From NCBI GenBank assembly GCA_037576215.1, contig JBANDB010000002.1, positions 4,650,001-4,714,000 of the forward strand: DNA of 64,000 nucleotides, given 5' to 3'. This document shows, piece after piece, positions 22,878 to 40,260 of the stretch; position 1 is the first letter of the stretch, and each line of letters begins with the position of its first letter. Both the position numbers and the translations under genes were made by a program. The DNA comes from Armillaria gallica (Eukaryota; Basidiomycota; Agaricomycetes; Agaricales; Physalacriaceae). The notes beneath the pieces are model-generated. The model was not told where the DNA came from. It saw only the letters and a program-made list of their open reading frames with translations, and did not search any database.

Positions 22878-23966
22878 TCAAATCTTTGGATGGAAATTGT
22901 ATTTTGCCCTCGTTGCCGGCTCTATCAAAGCCGGCCGCAGCCAATAAAGCCAGTGGGCGATTCTCATCCAGCCAGGCATAAATACGATCTTCTCAGCGTT
23001 ATCCACTGCGGTTATACACCGCCTTGCTACATGGCTAAGCTTCAACCCACTCTTATTCGGATCTGCTTCGCGAACTGTGCCTTGGTCAACAGCCGAGGCG
23101 CGAAATGAACCTTCGACGGTGGCGGGAAGCACAAAAGAGAAAGAGATGGATGGATGTTCGCTTGCGAGGGCTTGATAGAGAACGAGGGAAGCAGCTTTGG
23201 TGGATCCATACAAGGCTCTTGTCGCGGCTGGGACGACAGCACCGAGAGAAGAGATCTGGAGAATGGATGGTGCTTTGGAGGTACGAGTAAGCAGGGGGAT
23301 CTGGAATAACGACACGTTAGTGTGAACGCAGGGCTGTGTCGTAAGTGGGAAGAAACGCACAAAAGTAACTGCGACAACCATTGGACCAACAAAGTTACCT
23401 CGAACGGCCGCTTCAGTAATTGAAACAACCTGTTGACGCCTTCGCTGTCGATGTCACGAAGCGTAATAGCATTCTCTTGATTCTCGATGCCGGCCACAGA
23501 CATAATAGGCTGAAGGGCAGATACGCCGGCAGATAGGATGACCGTGTCCAGTCCATTCCATTCTGGTGAACGCGAAATTAGTGGCTGAAGATACGTGGGT
23601 AATCATTAAACACGAACCAGTTTCCAGGGCTGAACGGACACGAATCATGTCATCCGCACTTGCCACATCCCCAGTCAGTGCCAGTACATCGTGACCCAAT
23701 GTCTTGCACTCATTGACGAGCTCGGCAAGTAAATGTTCCCTCCGCCCGACGACGCACACTTTAGCTCCCCGTGAAGAGTACTGTCGTGCTATCTCTCGGC
23801 CAATGCCTGCTGATGCTCCAAGAATCAAGACTCGCTCGTCAGCTTTGGGTACGTTGGATAGACGTCGAGGCCTTTGTGTTAATCGACGAAGGAGCAGTAT
23901 AGCCGCGCTCGCCAGAAGGAATGTCGACCACAGGGAGCGGCTATTGAGAGGGATATCAGCGGCCAT
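22878..23966 (-). CDS. Membrane-anchored short-chain dehydrogenase/reductase
   Basis: NAD(P)-dependent oxidoreductase of the classical SDR fold; substrate unknown. The start MAADIPLNS at 23966 puts a membrane anchor at residues about 12-30 (LWSTFLLASAAILLL), followed by RRLTQRPRR, which suggests an ER membrane protein facing the cytosol. The cofactor motif GASAGIGRE follows, then LTGDVASADDM, LDTVILSAGVSA (NAG-like), ISSLGAVVPAATRALYGSTKAAS (catalytic Ser, Tyr and Lys) and a C-terminal hydrophobic segment (IAHWLYWLRPALIEP). Introns are seen near 23560-23620 and 23295-23360. Between DIDSEGVN and AAVRGNFVGPMVVAVTF the frame shifts by one base at the GG of 23429-23430, and no intron fits without discarding conserved sequence. 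An upstream in-frame codon at 24053 is less likely. Related in type to 11-beta-HSD and ketosphinganine reductases, but not assigned. Confidence 0.8.
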
Positions 23967-24208
23967 GGGTGATGGAGGTGATGAAAGCAACAGGCGTGAG
24001 ACATGGCCGTCAAGGGTCAAGTTCTCCGCTCTAGTCAAGACTTCAATTTTCACGAGTTTGTCAAGGAAAGGGTCTTGTCCCTCTGTTTGGCATATGATTT
24101 ACCTTGCTGTTTTTTTTTGTCTTCCTGGAAGGATGTGTCGGTCACACGTAGCAGTAGTACAATAACTTTGATACAGATACAAAATATTTACGACAGCACC
24201 GTGACCTT

Positions 24209-25665
24209 CTATGCCACGGAAATCACATTGGGCTTGTCCAAAACATGAGGGAAAGGCATCGCTTCAGTGGGCTGCAACCAGTTCTTCGAATCATACTCGG
24301 CATATGGAGGCGATTCTATCATGTGAAACGTATACGCGAACCGCGTGTTTAGACTAGTGTTACGTTCCGACTTGTGGAGAACGGAGCCGTGGATGAGCAC
24401 AAGGTCGCCTAACCACGTCATTCAATAAACAGAAAGGTGTCAGTGATAAATGAGGAGGAGCAACATACCTGGTTCACATGTCTCTAGGACATACTCGCCT
24501 TGTGGTGGGGTCGTGGAGTCTGCATTGACAGGAAGGGCTTCGAAGCCGGTCCCTCCTTGTGGCAGCCGCACAAATCGCTTAGTTATAGACGCTGTACGGT
24601 GCGAACCAGGTAAGAATGACAAGGCGCCATTGTGTGGTGTACATTTCTCTAATGCAATCCAAAAGCCCACAGCGGAAGGTGGGTTCGTGTACTATCTTTG
24701 TTATCAGTCTGATAATCGTCAACATTGACGGGAACTAGCTCACCAAGAACGTCCTATTCCAGATCAGGTTGAGTGATAGATGTCTTCACACGACACAAAC
24801 ACACGCACGAATCATTATGTTCTCCAACTGGTCGATAATGTGGTCAGTAAAACGCTAGACTTCAAGGCACAAGCAACCTTCTCCCCCAATTTCAGGCTGC
24901 TTCATGATGACCATAGACTGAAGCGCTAAGCGATACACAGGTAAGTCGAGGAGATACAAGTAAAACGAGTAATCACATACCAACAGGATCATGATGATAC
25001 TTCAAATCGTGAACAATAGCCTTGACCTTATCGTTTTCCAGTGTAACCTTGCGGAAGAGTGCGTCCAGTTCATGTAGACCTGATGCAAAGTTTGATTGAC
25101 GCGAAGAAAGCAAGTTGATGGAGGGCTAACCATGGCCTATCTTATTGACAGCCCTCGTCTTATCCCTGTTGAGCTTTCCGTCCTTATCAACAGCATCTTC
25201 CTCCAGGAAGTATCGTCTGTGGAAGACCGTCAAGCTCAGATATGAGAAAGCGGTGACTTATTCTCACATCTTGTCTCCAGAGTTTAAGAAATAGTCGTCA
25301 CCGACGTGGTCATGGTCCCCAGTGGTGAATTTAGTCTCAATGCAAGGCTCATCAGCCTAAGACAGCGATAAGCAACGAATATCTCACCATTGGATGATCT
25401 TCGACGGAGAACTCATCCAGGTATTTCTTAGATCTAGCCAAAAGTGCTCCAGTTTCGTCGCTTGCGAGAAATCCAGGAATGACTAGATAGCTATGCAGCA
25501 GCACCCGAGTAATTGCTTAAGTTTAATCGACTTGCACTAGCCGGTGGGGCCTACCCGTCACTGTAAAACTGCGATGAGAAGTTACGGAGAGTCAGAACAA
25601 GGACAGGCGAAGTAAAAAGAAGTAAGTGCCTTCTCAACTTGCTCCTGCGTAAGAAATTCTAGCAT
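24209..25665 (-). CDS. Phytanoyl-CoA dioxygenase (PhyH) family protein, PHYHD1-like
   Basis: Fe(II)/2-oxoglutarate-dependent oxygenase of the PhyH family. About ten exons, starting 25665-25630 (MLEFLTQEQVEK), then a 14-nt exon at 25555-25568, ending at 24209. Conserved blocks: DGYLVIPGFL, TTGDHDHVGDDYFLNSGDK, DPVALQSMV, KQPEIGGE, the first iron ligands in EHNDSTFLYTNPPSAVGFW (His-x-Asp), NGALSFLPGSHR, and the second His in DLVLIHGSVLHKSERNTS. Family members usually have PHQD where this has EHND; the spacing His-x-Asp is kept, so iron binding looks possible. The arginine expected to hold 2-oxoglutarate may be in SLNTRFAYTFH. The first intron begins with GC. Human PHYHD1 shares this architecture and its physiological substrate is not settled. 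Start chosen because the family domain begins at once. Confidence 0.85.
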
Positions 25666-26686
25666 GAGAGTATGGTGGTTGAGATAAACGCTGATGCAGA
25701 CCGGCCCGTCGTACAGTACGACATCATACAAAATAGGGGCTAGTTTCGTAGCCATGATCAAAATTTTTCAAAATTTACTCCCTTTCTTCCCCCAGAATCT
25801 ATTATCAGAAGTGTTGAACACCAAACCAATCCGATATCTTGGTGTTCCCGACCTGGTCTCTTTTGATAAAGGTAGCAACAATCGCATATCTGTCCCTCCG
25901 CATTATCATTGATGGGGTGAATTGACGAAACTCTTCTGGCCACAAGGTCCTTCCGAAACAGCAGATGCGTTCCAATGAAACCTGTGGCATAGGCCAGCAA
26001 AGGACATCGCATCTGTCATTCTGCGACACTCCGGCCTGAACCGTCGTCTAGGTTCGTCCAGTAAGTTCGCTTCTAGATGTCTGTCCGGGATGTAGCGAGC
26101 AATGATTGTGTTGAAATACTTAAATAATAGTACTAGAACGGAGCGGTAACCACCATTGACTTATATCCGAGCCGAAGGAGGGATATCGTATATTGAGCCC
26201 CATTGGTATGGGTATTTGCATGTAATTTATCCAAAATCTGTGCCCAGGAGGATACATGAATTGGGACTGCCCCGCAGGTAAGTTGTCCTGGTTCCGAATG
26301 CACCGCAAAACGTCCAGCCGCACCTTCTGTCAGGTTTCTGGGTCACATGTATAGTACGCTCTCGACGAGCAAAGAAGCGTTATTTGAAAAGCCATACTAG
26401 AGGCCCGAAAAAGACTGCATAAGAGGAACTCATCTTTGCGAGTAAATCCCAAAACAAAGGGAGAAGCAACAACAGGAGAGTGCGGAGATCTCCTACCATA
26501 ACGCGTAGGAAGATAAGCCTTTTTAAGAAGCGGCTGGTATAGAATACAGGTTAAAATAATATAGGATACGGTACAAAGACAATCAACAGATAAATCACGC
26601 AAAATGAACCCCGATGTCATGAAAAGCAGAGAGCAGTCTGGTATGAAAGGTGAGTAGGAGTAAATTAACGACGGATATAACAATGC
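25666..26686. other. Intergenic region, no gene recognised
   Basis: Lies between the start of the PhyH-like gene and the end of DIM1, both on the minus strand. It must hold the PhyH-like promoter and the DIM1 3' end. Frames on the minus strand at 25758-26029 and 26330-26683 have no recognisable domain and overlap in several frames. The composition is AT-richer than the flanking genes. Nothing further can be supported. Confidence 0.35.
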
Positions 26687-27827
<1,141 letters not shown>

Positions 27828-28090
27828 GATGATGACAGTCAATGACAAAAAAAATTCTGCCTTGTGAAGTCGGACCGCCGGAGCGGAACCGGATTGCAGC
27901 TTGGTCATGTGAATCTCACGTGCATCTCGCGCCAAAGCGTTTTTTCATTTCACCTCACCACCAATTAAGTACGTCCAAATCTGCGCCTCACGAGAAGCGA
28001 CACCTTGAACGTCAGGGCGTTAAAACATTCTCGGCTTTGTATTGCTGCGATGACCAGTTATCTCAGCGCTTCAAACCTGCCTTTCCCTCC

Positions 28091-29898
28091 TATATGACTG
28101 GGGTGCAATCTAGTCCGGTCAAGCTAAAAGTGGGCCAGCCATCGACAACTACCTTCGTCAGAGAAACCATTGTTGTATCTGAACCTGACGAAAAAAGTGC
28201 GCCTACCTTTGCTGGAAGCTCTTCGCTGGTTTACCTCGGAATTTGCTCTCGCCAGGTGTTACTCCGGCAGTTTCAGGCAGAGAGGAGGGAAATGGCTAAT
28301 AACGCTGCCGGATTAAATGAAGAGGAAAAATATGAGTGTGTAATTGCGTTGCTCAATCATGCCAACACCGCGGTCCACGGTATGTTCACCAGAGTTCTTC
28401 AACAGCACCATCCTGATATGCAATAAAGAGGATATCAAGAATAATCACCCGGAAAAATGCCTATTCAAGTTCATTGACGCTCATACCACTCAGCTGGCAC
28501 ATCACCCGAAAGATTATCGAGATAAGATTGTAGGGACTGACACGTCCGTCAGAGCCAAGAAGAGTCTGGTGATGACCTCGGACGGGGAAACTTTGGACAA
28601 AGCAAAACCCATGAAGATGTTCTTGATGGGTATGTACGACATCTTGGGAGGTTGGGAGGTTTGGTGGTTTTGGGACCAGGTACACGCTGAAAGAAATTCT
28701 TTCTAGCGGTATGGCGTCATGAAGAAAAAAGGTGATGCATCCAAATATCAGCTCTCGGAATATCCTCGTGAATCTATCTAGCATTTGTACGGAAGCACTG
28801 GCGGAATTTACATTTGTCAATACCATTTTGGACTCCTCCGATCAGCGACACCTACCAACGGCACTGATATGGGATCTGGACAACAGCTGCCTATACAAGA
28901 GAGAGGCAGATCTCAGAACCATCGTGCTGCCCAAGAGCCGTACGGTGAGTTTATACTATTACAACAATCTCATTTTTGCTCAAGCGACGACGGAGAGAAC
29001 ACCTATGTTTATTGCTCGTGCTAGGGATCTTTTAGTCGGGGGACCTTCCTTTTCACCCATGCCCGAGCTCAGCGACAAGGTTATTGCAAAGAGCTATGTC
29101 GGATATTATCAGGGGGAAGCTATGCGCACCTTCCGGGATAAAGAGGGAAAATGCCACGGAGGCCGTCTGGACGAGTTAAGACATTGCGAAGCTTATTCCA
29201 GTGGTGAGATAACGAAAGCCTTTCATCATCAACCGCGGCATGATGTTGAGTCGGTGAGTCGGTGCATCATTTCCTTTTGCCTCCGTTCGCAGTCAAAGAA
29301 CAGACAGGACGTTGAAGACTCAACTGAGGAGCTGAAGAAGGTATGGCTGTTATTATCGGGGTAAGGACGGGAGAATGTGTTAAAGATGGCATGTCACCAG
29401 GAACAGGCCTCCATCCCAGTTTGAAGTTCATGGGTCTATTCCTTGTTCACCTTTGCATGCAGATGGGACCCGAGTACGGGTTTCTTGAACCCCCTCCTGC
29501 AGAGGATCTTTTACACGAGGCCTTTCAGAGGCCAATTCCCAACCAAATTATTGAAATGGAGAAGGACATTGATCTGGATACTGTAAATTTCCGTGAAACC
29601 TCGGAGTTACGACGTGCACATCTTCAGAAGATGGCTGTACCGTTTAGACCTTCTGTTGGTCAAATGCGAGAGTGTTTCTTGTTCTTTGAAATTTCTGATT
29701 GATTTTCATTTAGCCTCTGACTCTCCGTCGAAGAGCGAGGGACGGCCAACAAAGAGATCAGCATCAATTCATGGTGAAACAGATACCAGTGTGCAATTTT
29801 TGCTTCATCGTAGGCTAGATATCTCAGCCACATTGCAGAGCCCCGAAAGCGACGCAAAGAATGATGATGATGATGATGATGATGATGGAGGCGACTAG
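28091..29898 (+). pseudogene. Degenerate FunK1-type protein kinase
   Basis: The fragments match the fungal-type protein kinase family (FunK1) that is greatly expanded in Agaricomycetes. A lead segment QSSPVKLKVGQPSTTTF starts near 28091. The kinase core follows with AKKSLVMTSDGETL, a catalytic-loop equivalent MHPNISSRNILV (the family norm is HRDIS-x-x-N-I), IWDLDNS at the usual D-x-D-L site, RTPMFIARARDLL, FHHQPRHDVESV, and a tail HPSLKFMGLFLVHLC then EYGFLEPPPAEDLLHEAFQRP. The HRD arginine and aspartate are replaced by Pro and Asn, so catalysis is doubtful. The frame breaks at an A run (28725-28730) just before the catalytic loop. The usual 200-residue N-terminal lobe is largely missing. The protein would end in an Asp repeat made by a (GAT)n tract at 29861-29889. 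It could be a pseudogene or a pseudokinase; I favour a pseudogene. Confidence 0.6.
29861..29889 (+). repeat. GAT trinucleotide microsatellite
   Basis: About nine tandem GAT units near the end of the FunK1-like frame. In frame they encode a run of Asp residues just before the stop codon. Such tracts vary in length by slippage. Confidence 0.85.
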
Positions 29899-30731
29899 GC
29901 AAAACACGAGTAGTTGACTTGAAGTTTTGGGGCAGTGAATGAGCCGCAAATGGCTTTGACTGCGAAAGCGGTTAAGAACATTGCGGCGAAGGAGCTCGAG
30001 AGGGTACGGTCCGGAGGAGTGATTCGTTCGACTAGGATTAAGTATTTCAGCTTCAAGACTTCGTGGAATGTCATTATAGAATGTGCCTTCTTGAAGCCAG
30101 GAGGATAGACAGAAAGGTTATCGTGTACCTCTATCATCGCATCAGAGCGTATCGCTGGTAATCGACAAAGAAGGAGGACTTTACTAACGTTTGAAGGACA
30201 TATACTTTATTTAAATAAGTTCGGCACGCTTCTGTCGAGGAGCAATGTCGGGCAATAAACTTCATTTCAAGGTAAATGGACTGGAATGGATGTATGCGTC
30301 CAAACGGTTGTATCATGACATCCAAGTAATCACATCTTTAGTTGTACGAAAGACAGTTGCTTGTTTTGCTCGTTAACAGTGACTATGATGAATTTCAGAA
30401 TATCGCTAGACTCGAACCAGTCCCCGATGACAGTCGGTTAAGACCATCCGCTTTTCAGGCTTGATCAAGTAGCTGGCTCGAGTCTAGAGTAACGCCAAAA
30501 TGCTCCCCTTCTCATTTGCCATCAAATATGTGTTACCTCTTTGAGCCCCCTCGCTCCCGTCTACTGGCAGACAAGGTTTCTGCGACGAAACGGAATTGGA
30601 ATTCGTCCATCGATGTTTTTTCCACTACGAAAATAAAAATTACACAAGATATTTCAAAGTACTAAGGAGAATACATAGGATGTGGTATCGTTCAAAAAAA
30701 CAGTGGTATCCAGATAGAATGAAAATTATTA
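29899..30731. other. Intergenic region with an imperfect inverted repeat
   Basis: No conserved gene is recognised. Two arms, CTAGACTCGAACCAGT at about 30410-30425 and its near-complement CTGGCTCGAGTCTAG at about 30473-30487, could form a stem around a 45-nt loop. One arm resembles a tRNA T-arm on the minus strand, but no matching acceptor stem is found. The rest is AT-rich with scattered short frames. Confidence 0.4.
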
Positions 30732-31946
30732 TCACATTAGCAACATACTACCCTCACTTTGTCCTCCTGCAAGCCTCAATGCTACCACCTGACTCGTCAA
30801 ACTTGAATATCCGACACCAATGAAAAATGCGGCTTTGCTCGCAATCTCCATATCAACTCCGACAGTGAAATCGCCCTCTCCCCAGCCGGCTGGGATCATT
30901 CACTGTGGGTCACCCTGTCCACCCATCCCCATGTTTTGACAGCTTTTTCGATCTTCCACATATGCGTATATACAAGGGGGTGATCCCATTTAGCATCATG
31001 AAGTATATGTAGGACGCGCGCGTGCGGCGCGCGCTCGATGCCTATGCGTATAGCATCTATCACTCGTGGAAGAGTTGGATAACAATGTTCCATAATGGAC
31101 GAAGAATTCTGGACATCCAGGGCTGGTGGGAGAATACTGAGACTGGGTAGGGTTGCCCACGTTGTAAAAGTCTTCTGTGATTCCGCAAGGTAAAGACAGT
31201 GCGATGAGAAGTCACCGCGACGAAGGTGGAGTGCGATATAATGATTCGCCACTGGGTACGATGGAGAGCGTAGATTGAGAGCAGCGTGCGTCCTAGCCGC
31301 AAGGTGCTGTATAGGAAGAGACCATAGGAATTGGGTGGAGAGGTAGACAGAAAAGGTGGGGAAGATATCCGCTACCGATGCTGATTCGAGGAAACTAGGT
31401 ACGGTATGAGAAAGGGACTAATTCCAGGTCGACCCAAAGTGGCACTTACCTCCAGGTCAATACCCAGTTATCCACAACGATGCATCTATCATTTGAGGAA
31501 AGTACATCTAGAGCGGTCCGCCAGAGCTCATCATGAGGGGCGTCGATAGTTACGTGAGTGACCTGTTCCGTAGGACAGACAGTATCAAAAACTGCTGCAG
31601 AAAGTGACCCTTCAGTGGGCCCCAGCAGGAACGCCGATAATGGCAGGGGCTCATTGCGCGGGCGCCAGAAAAAGGGCTGATAAACGTAAACCCTATCCGT
31701 CAAGAGCGCAAGATGATGGAAAAGGAGTATCTCCTGGGCCTGATTGTTGAATCCTGCGCCTTGAAGTTGCTGAAAAACCACGTAGCGCTTTGTAGCGGAT
31801 TCAGACACGTGCAGGGAGCGCTGGATTTCTGAGTCGATCAGGTCGGTGTACAATCCATAGGATGGCCGATGGCTGAGATATGCGTACAGAGTACTCAGAA
31901 CGAGCACAAAGGCACCTATCGTCACAACACGAAGAAGGAGGCGCAT
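30732..31946 (-). CDS. O-fucosyltransferase-like type II membrane protein
   Basis: The start MRLLLRVV at 31946 puts a signal anchor at residues about 1-23 (VVTIGAFVLVLSTLYAYL), so a Golgi lumenal enzyme is likely. The body begins YVVFQQLQGAGFNNQAQEIL, a pattern shared by basidiomycete proteins of the GDP-fucose O-fucosyltransferase fold, followed by FFWRPR. An intron of about 55 nt lies near 31395-31449. Exon 2 carries ADIFPTFSVYLSTQFLWS and the signature HLRRGDF, whose Arg and Asp line the nucleotide-sugar site in that fold. The C-terminal part IPAGWGEGDFTVGVDMEIAS and FFIGVGYSSLTSQVVALR is in another frame, displaced by one base at about 30897. One extra G there would restore continuity. 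Donor and acceptor specificity are unknown. Either the break is an assembly error or the last 55 residues are lost. Confidence 0.72.
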
Positions 31947-36851
<4,905 letters not shown>

Positions 36852-37469
36852 CTTGTTCAGTCACTCAGAGGCAGCTGTGGCTAGTTGTCCCCAGAGTCCT
36901 GTAGCTGAGAAGAGAAGAGAGGCTAGCGTTCGCGGTGCGTCGCGTCGTGAAGGTTGCAGTTGAATTTCAAACGCAGATGTCCCAAGTGTCCCTTGTCACG
37001 GCAAGCGCCGAATAAGGAACTCGTGACATACGCGAGCGTGACGGATAGTATACTACTACTACTAACGTTGACTATCGACGCACTCAAACAAATACTCAGC
37101 GCGCTGGCAGACCGCAAACGCGGTCGTAATCGTTCTGTAACTTGCATCCCCTTGATTGCTTCGACAGATTGCTTGTGATTGACTTGCAGCCAATTTTGAC
37201 ATCCGCGTACTTATTTCTGAACATCACCAATTGATGGAAACGAAACTTAGAATTGTTCAAGGGGTTCCATAGAGACAATGAAAAAGCGCAGAGAATTGGG
37301 TAGAATGAAGCTCTAGTTTGGCTCTAGTCAGTGTCCAAGAGCCAAGCTGCTCAATCGGATTGCAATCGGATTTCGGGATGTTACTCCGATACATTTATTT
37401 ATTTATTTTCGACCTACCCTGTATTCCCCTTAGCTTACCGGTAAACGCCTTACCTTCTTACCGCCAACT
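36852..37469. promoter_or_regulatory. Bidirectional promoter region of SMC3 and ETF-beta
   Basis: The two genes diverge from this 618-bp gap, which has no conserved coding content. Both promoters must lie here. A CT-rich stretch at about 37415-37460 precedes the ETF-beta start. I see no clear TATA box or MCB-type ACGCGT element. Confidence 0.5.
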
Positions 37470-38540
37470 ATGCGTCCTTCTGTCGCTCGTTTGCTCAATA
37501 TTCTCGTTCCCGTAAAGCGGTATGTTCCCATTTAACAGATGACGCGACCGTTAACATTCCAGATTCCAGTGCCGTTGACTATGCGGTCAAAATCCGGGTC
37601 AATGCTCAACAGACAGGTGTGGATTTGAACGTGAAGCATTCCATGGTGTGTTGTTGAAAGTGAGAGAGAAACATAGTTCAGCTGACTATTGTTGTCAATC
37701 CAGAATCCGTTCGACGAAATAGGTTCGTCATTTTCTGCCTTTAGCTGTCGATTTACGAACGTACAGTTTGTGTGCGCTAGCGGTGGAAGAGGCCATTCGG
37801 ATACGCGAACGACTGAAGGAAACAGTAAAATCCATAAAGGTAGTGACAATTGGCCCACCCAAATCTCTCGATACTCTTCGTACTGCTCTCGCAATGGGTG
37901 CCGACTCCGCAATTCACGTCGAGATTCCTGAGTCTGCTCCGTCACCGGAACCTCTCGGAGTGGCGAAAGCTCTTCGTGCCATCATTGACAGGCAGAAAGA
38001 GGCTGGGGGTGTTGACCTAGTCATTCTGGGGAAACAGGCCATCGATGACGATTCCGGACAAACCGGGCAGATGTTAGCCGGTCTTTTAGGCTGGGGACAG
38101 GCGACATACGCAAGCAAAGTCGACATCGACGCTGAAGGCAAGGTGGCGACGGTCCTCCGCGAAATTGATGGCGGTTCTGAAGAGCTGAAATGTCGGTTAC
38201 CCCTCATCATCACGACGGATCTAAGGTCAGTCTTCTTAACAATGCAAGCACTCTGTTTTCTAACAGTTTTGTAGGCTGAATGGTTAGGCCCTTGTCTCAT
38301 CTTCTCCTGCGTACTCTAACATATTGTACAGAGCCGCGTTACGCCTCGCTTCCCAATATTATGAAGGCCAAGAAGAAGCCAGTAGAGAAACTAAAAGCCG
38401 AAGATCTAGGCGTAGACTTGACGCCTCGTCTCGAGACTCTGAAGGTCGCGGAGCCTCCTAAGCGCGTTGGTGGCGGAAAAGTTGAGTCTGTGGACGAGTT
38501 GGTGACGAAACTGAAAGAGGCAGGTTTCACTGCCGTGTGA
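37470..38540 (+). CDS. Electron transfer flavoprotein beta subunit (mitochondrial)
   Basis: Matrix protein that, with ETF-alpha and FAD, carries electrons from acyl-CoA and other dehydrogenases to ETF-ubiquinone oxidoreductase. The start [17 protein letters not shown] leads into the family N-terminus [10 protein letters not shown]. Conserved blocks: [78 protein letters not shown] (signature region) and [14 protein letters not shown]. It ends EAGFTAV at 38540, about 255 residues, normal length. The DLRLNEPR signature is assembled across two introns around an exon of only eight bases (38275-38282). An intron inside NPFDE-I-AVEEA ends at CTAG/CGGTGG near 37781. No long targeting peptide is seen, as is usual for ETF-beta. 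The yeast counterpart is Cir1. Confidence 0.95.
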
Positions 38541-38581
38541 TAGAAAATAGAGGATTCTGCATTTTCTGACAAAACTGCCAT

Positions 38582-40260
38582 TTACCAAATCCTCTTGACC
38601 ATCGTAAATCTTGTAAGATCCTCCAGCTTAATTCTCTGTCTCCCACGATGCGTGCCCTCTCCCATCTCTGCGACTCTCACAACATCGTCTCTGGGATCAT
38701 CCAGCATCCCTTTCAGCTCGCTGTTATACACCCTCTCTTCCTTTCCTTCTCCAATCGCCGGTCTCCCAAAATCGTTTTCCTTATCCTGTGCCCGCTTTGC
38801 AGCCTCAATGCTTTCCTGTCTTGATGTCGCATACCCAACTAAGTTCACGCCTAGTATGATCTTTACACCCAGGAAGCATAACCAGAACAGGAGCCCCATA
38901 GCGCTCCATTTCAGGTCTAGCTCACGAATATTCTGTCCGCAAATAAGGATGGAGAGGACAGCAAGGGGAAGTGGGGCAAACCCCAAACGGCGCGCAACGA
39001 GCGGGGATTGGTCTACGTATGAGTGCTTCCTCCGACCAACAGCGCTGCCGCAGGCGAGGTCTCGACATAAAACATCCATGTAACGAGCATAAACTGTTGG
39101 CCGTATATGGTTGAACTTGGTAATGAAAGCGTGCTTGAGAGAGTCCACGAGGAATTCAGATAGCATAACTAACAACACGGGATATCCTATCGTCCAGAGA
39201 ACCCCGGCTTGTGACCACCCAAAACTAAGTGGAAGAAGCGCGTCGTCGAAAAGCCCTGCACTTCCTGTAAGATCGATAAGGTTCCGAAAGGCTACGGCCA
39301 AGAGCATGAGGGAGAGTGTGAAGCGCTCTACAATGTCTGCGCATGTAAGTTGGAAGAGATTGTCCTTTTCAAACTTTTTGAATACGGACGCTTTGATTTC
39401 AACAAACTGGTTGGAAACGAGGAGAGTTAAGAGGGTGTGGTCGTATGCATTGATGGCGACATTGAGTGAGAGAAGTTGGTACAACATCACGAATGTATGC
39501 GAGACGGTGTAAAGGGTAGCAAGGAAGAAGTAGATGATGGGACGGAAGGAGAGCTGGGCTAGACTGGAACGGGAGAAGAGGCAGTCGAGCATATCCTGGC
39601 CTATGGACGCGCACAAACGGTCCGCCATCTCGAGCGCGTTGAATATGACATACAACTTGATTGTATCCTGACCGCGTATAGTGTGGTATATCTTGCTTGC
39701 GTCTGTCAATGGGATACAGATGAAGATCGTAACCACAAGCAGCAACGCTCGTAGCAGGTCCGCTTTCTGAGAAGGTGGAAGCCGCTTGAAGGACAGCAAC
39801 CGCCACAGAGCAATGGCAAAGCGAATTGGGAGGATGGTAAAGGTGTATAGAAACGAATCCAGGCAAAGCAGATATCCGAACCCAATGGTCTACAAACTGT
39901 AAATATCATATAAACTGGTCAATGGGCGTAACTCACCTGCTCAATTGCCACAGGAATATTGAGGAAATTGCTGACACGCTCCCATTTCAACTCTTGGTGT
40001 GAATCGAAGTCGGTTGCCAGGAGCTCTTCCCGTAGGTAATCCCAGAGTGAGAAAGGAGGTGAAGATATTTTATTGAAATCGGTAGACGTAGGCGACGCTG
40101 GCGTAGATGAAGGTGGAGAAGGCGAAATGGGAGTGGGTGGCAGCGACGCATATGCAAGGACGCTATCTTGTGGAATGTCTAACAAATGGTCAAGCGACGC
40201 TGGACGACGGCGGAGGGATTTGTTCCAGTTATCTGGTTTGACTTTCGTTTTGCGAGCCAT
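38582..40260 (-). CDS. TAPT1/Emp65-like multi-pass membrane protein
   Basis: Member of the TAPT1 (CMV receptor/Emp65) family; in yeast Emp65 works with Slp1 in an ER complex guarding membrane protein folding. Exon 1 (40260 to about 39950) begins MARKTKVKPDNWNKSLRRR and is Ser/Pro-rich, then SLWDYLREELLATDFDSHQELKWERVSNF, which is the family entry motif. The body (exon 2) carries several membrane segments, including FAIALWRLLSF, LLLVVTIFICIPL, PIIYFFLATLYTVSHTFVM and PLAVLSILICG. Family landmarks YVIFNALEMADRLCASIGQD, NAYDHTLLTLLVSNQFVEIK and LFQLTCADIVERF are all present. About 540 residues. The C-terminal tail is charged and ends KRIW. A single intron with clean GT...AG ends lies at about 39890-39940. 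Start at MARKTK; 40269 is an in-frame alternative. Confidence 0.88.

Noticed and set aside
23429..23500. Extra intron in the membrane-anchored dehydrogenase to explain the frame change
   Set aside because: A GT...AG pair in phase exists (GTGGCCGG to CAACAG), but it would remove the segment SVAGIENQEN to DSEGVN, which looks like normal coding sequence of the family.
30400..30490. Possible tRNA-Asp gene on the minus strand
   Set aside because: A T-arm-like sequence and a GTC-containing loop are present, but the anticodon stem does not pair with a seven-base loop and no 5' acceptor strand complements the expected 3' strand.
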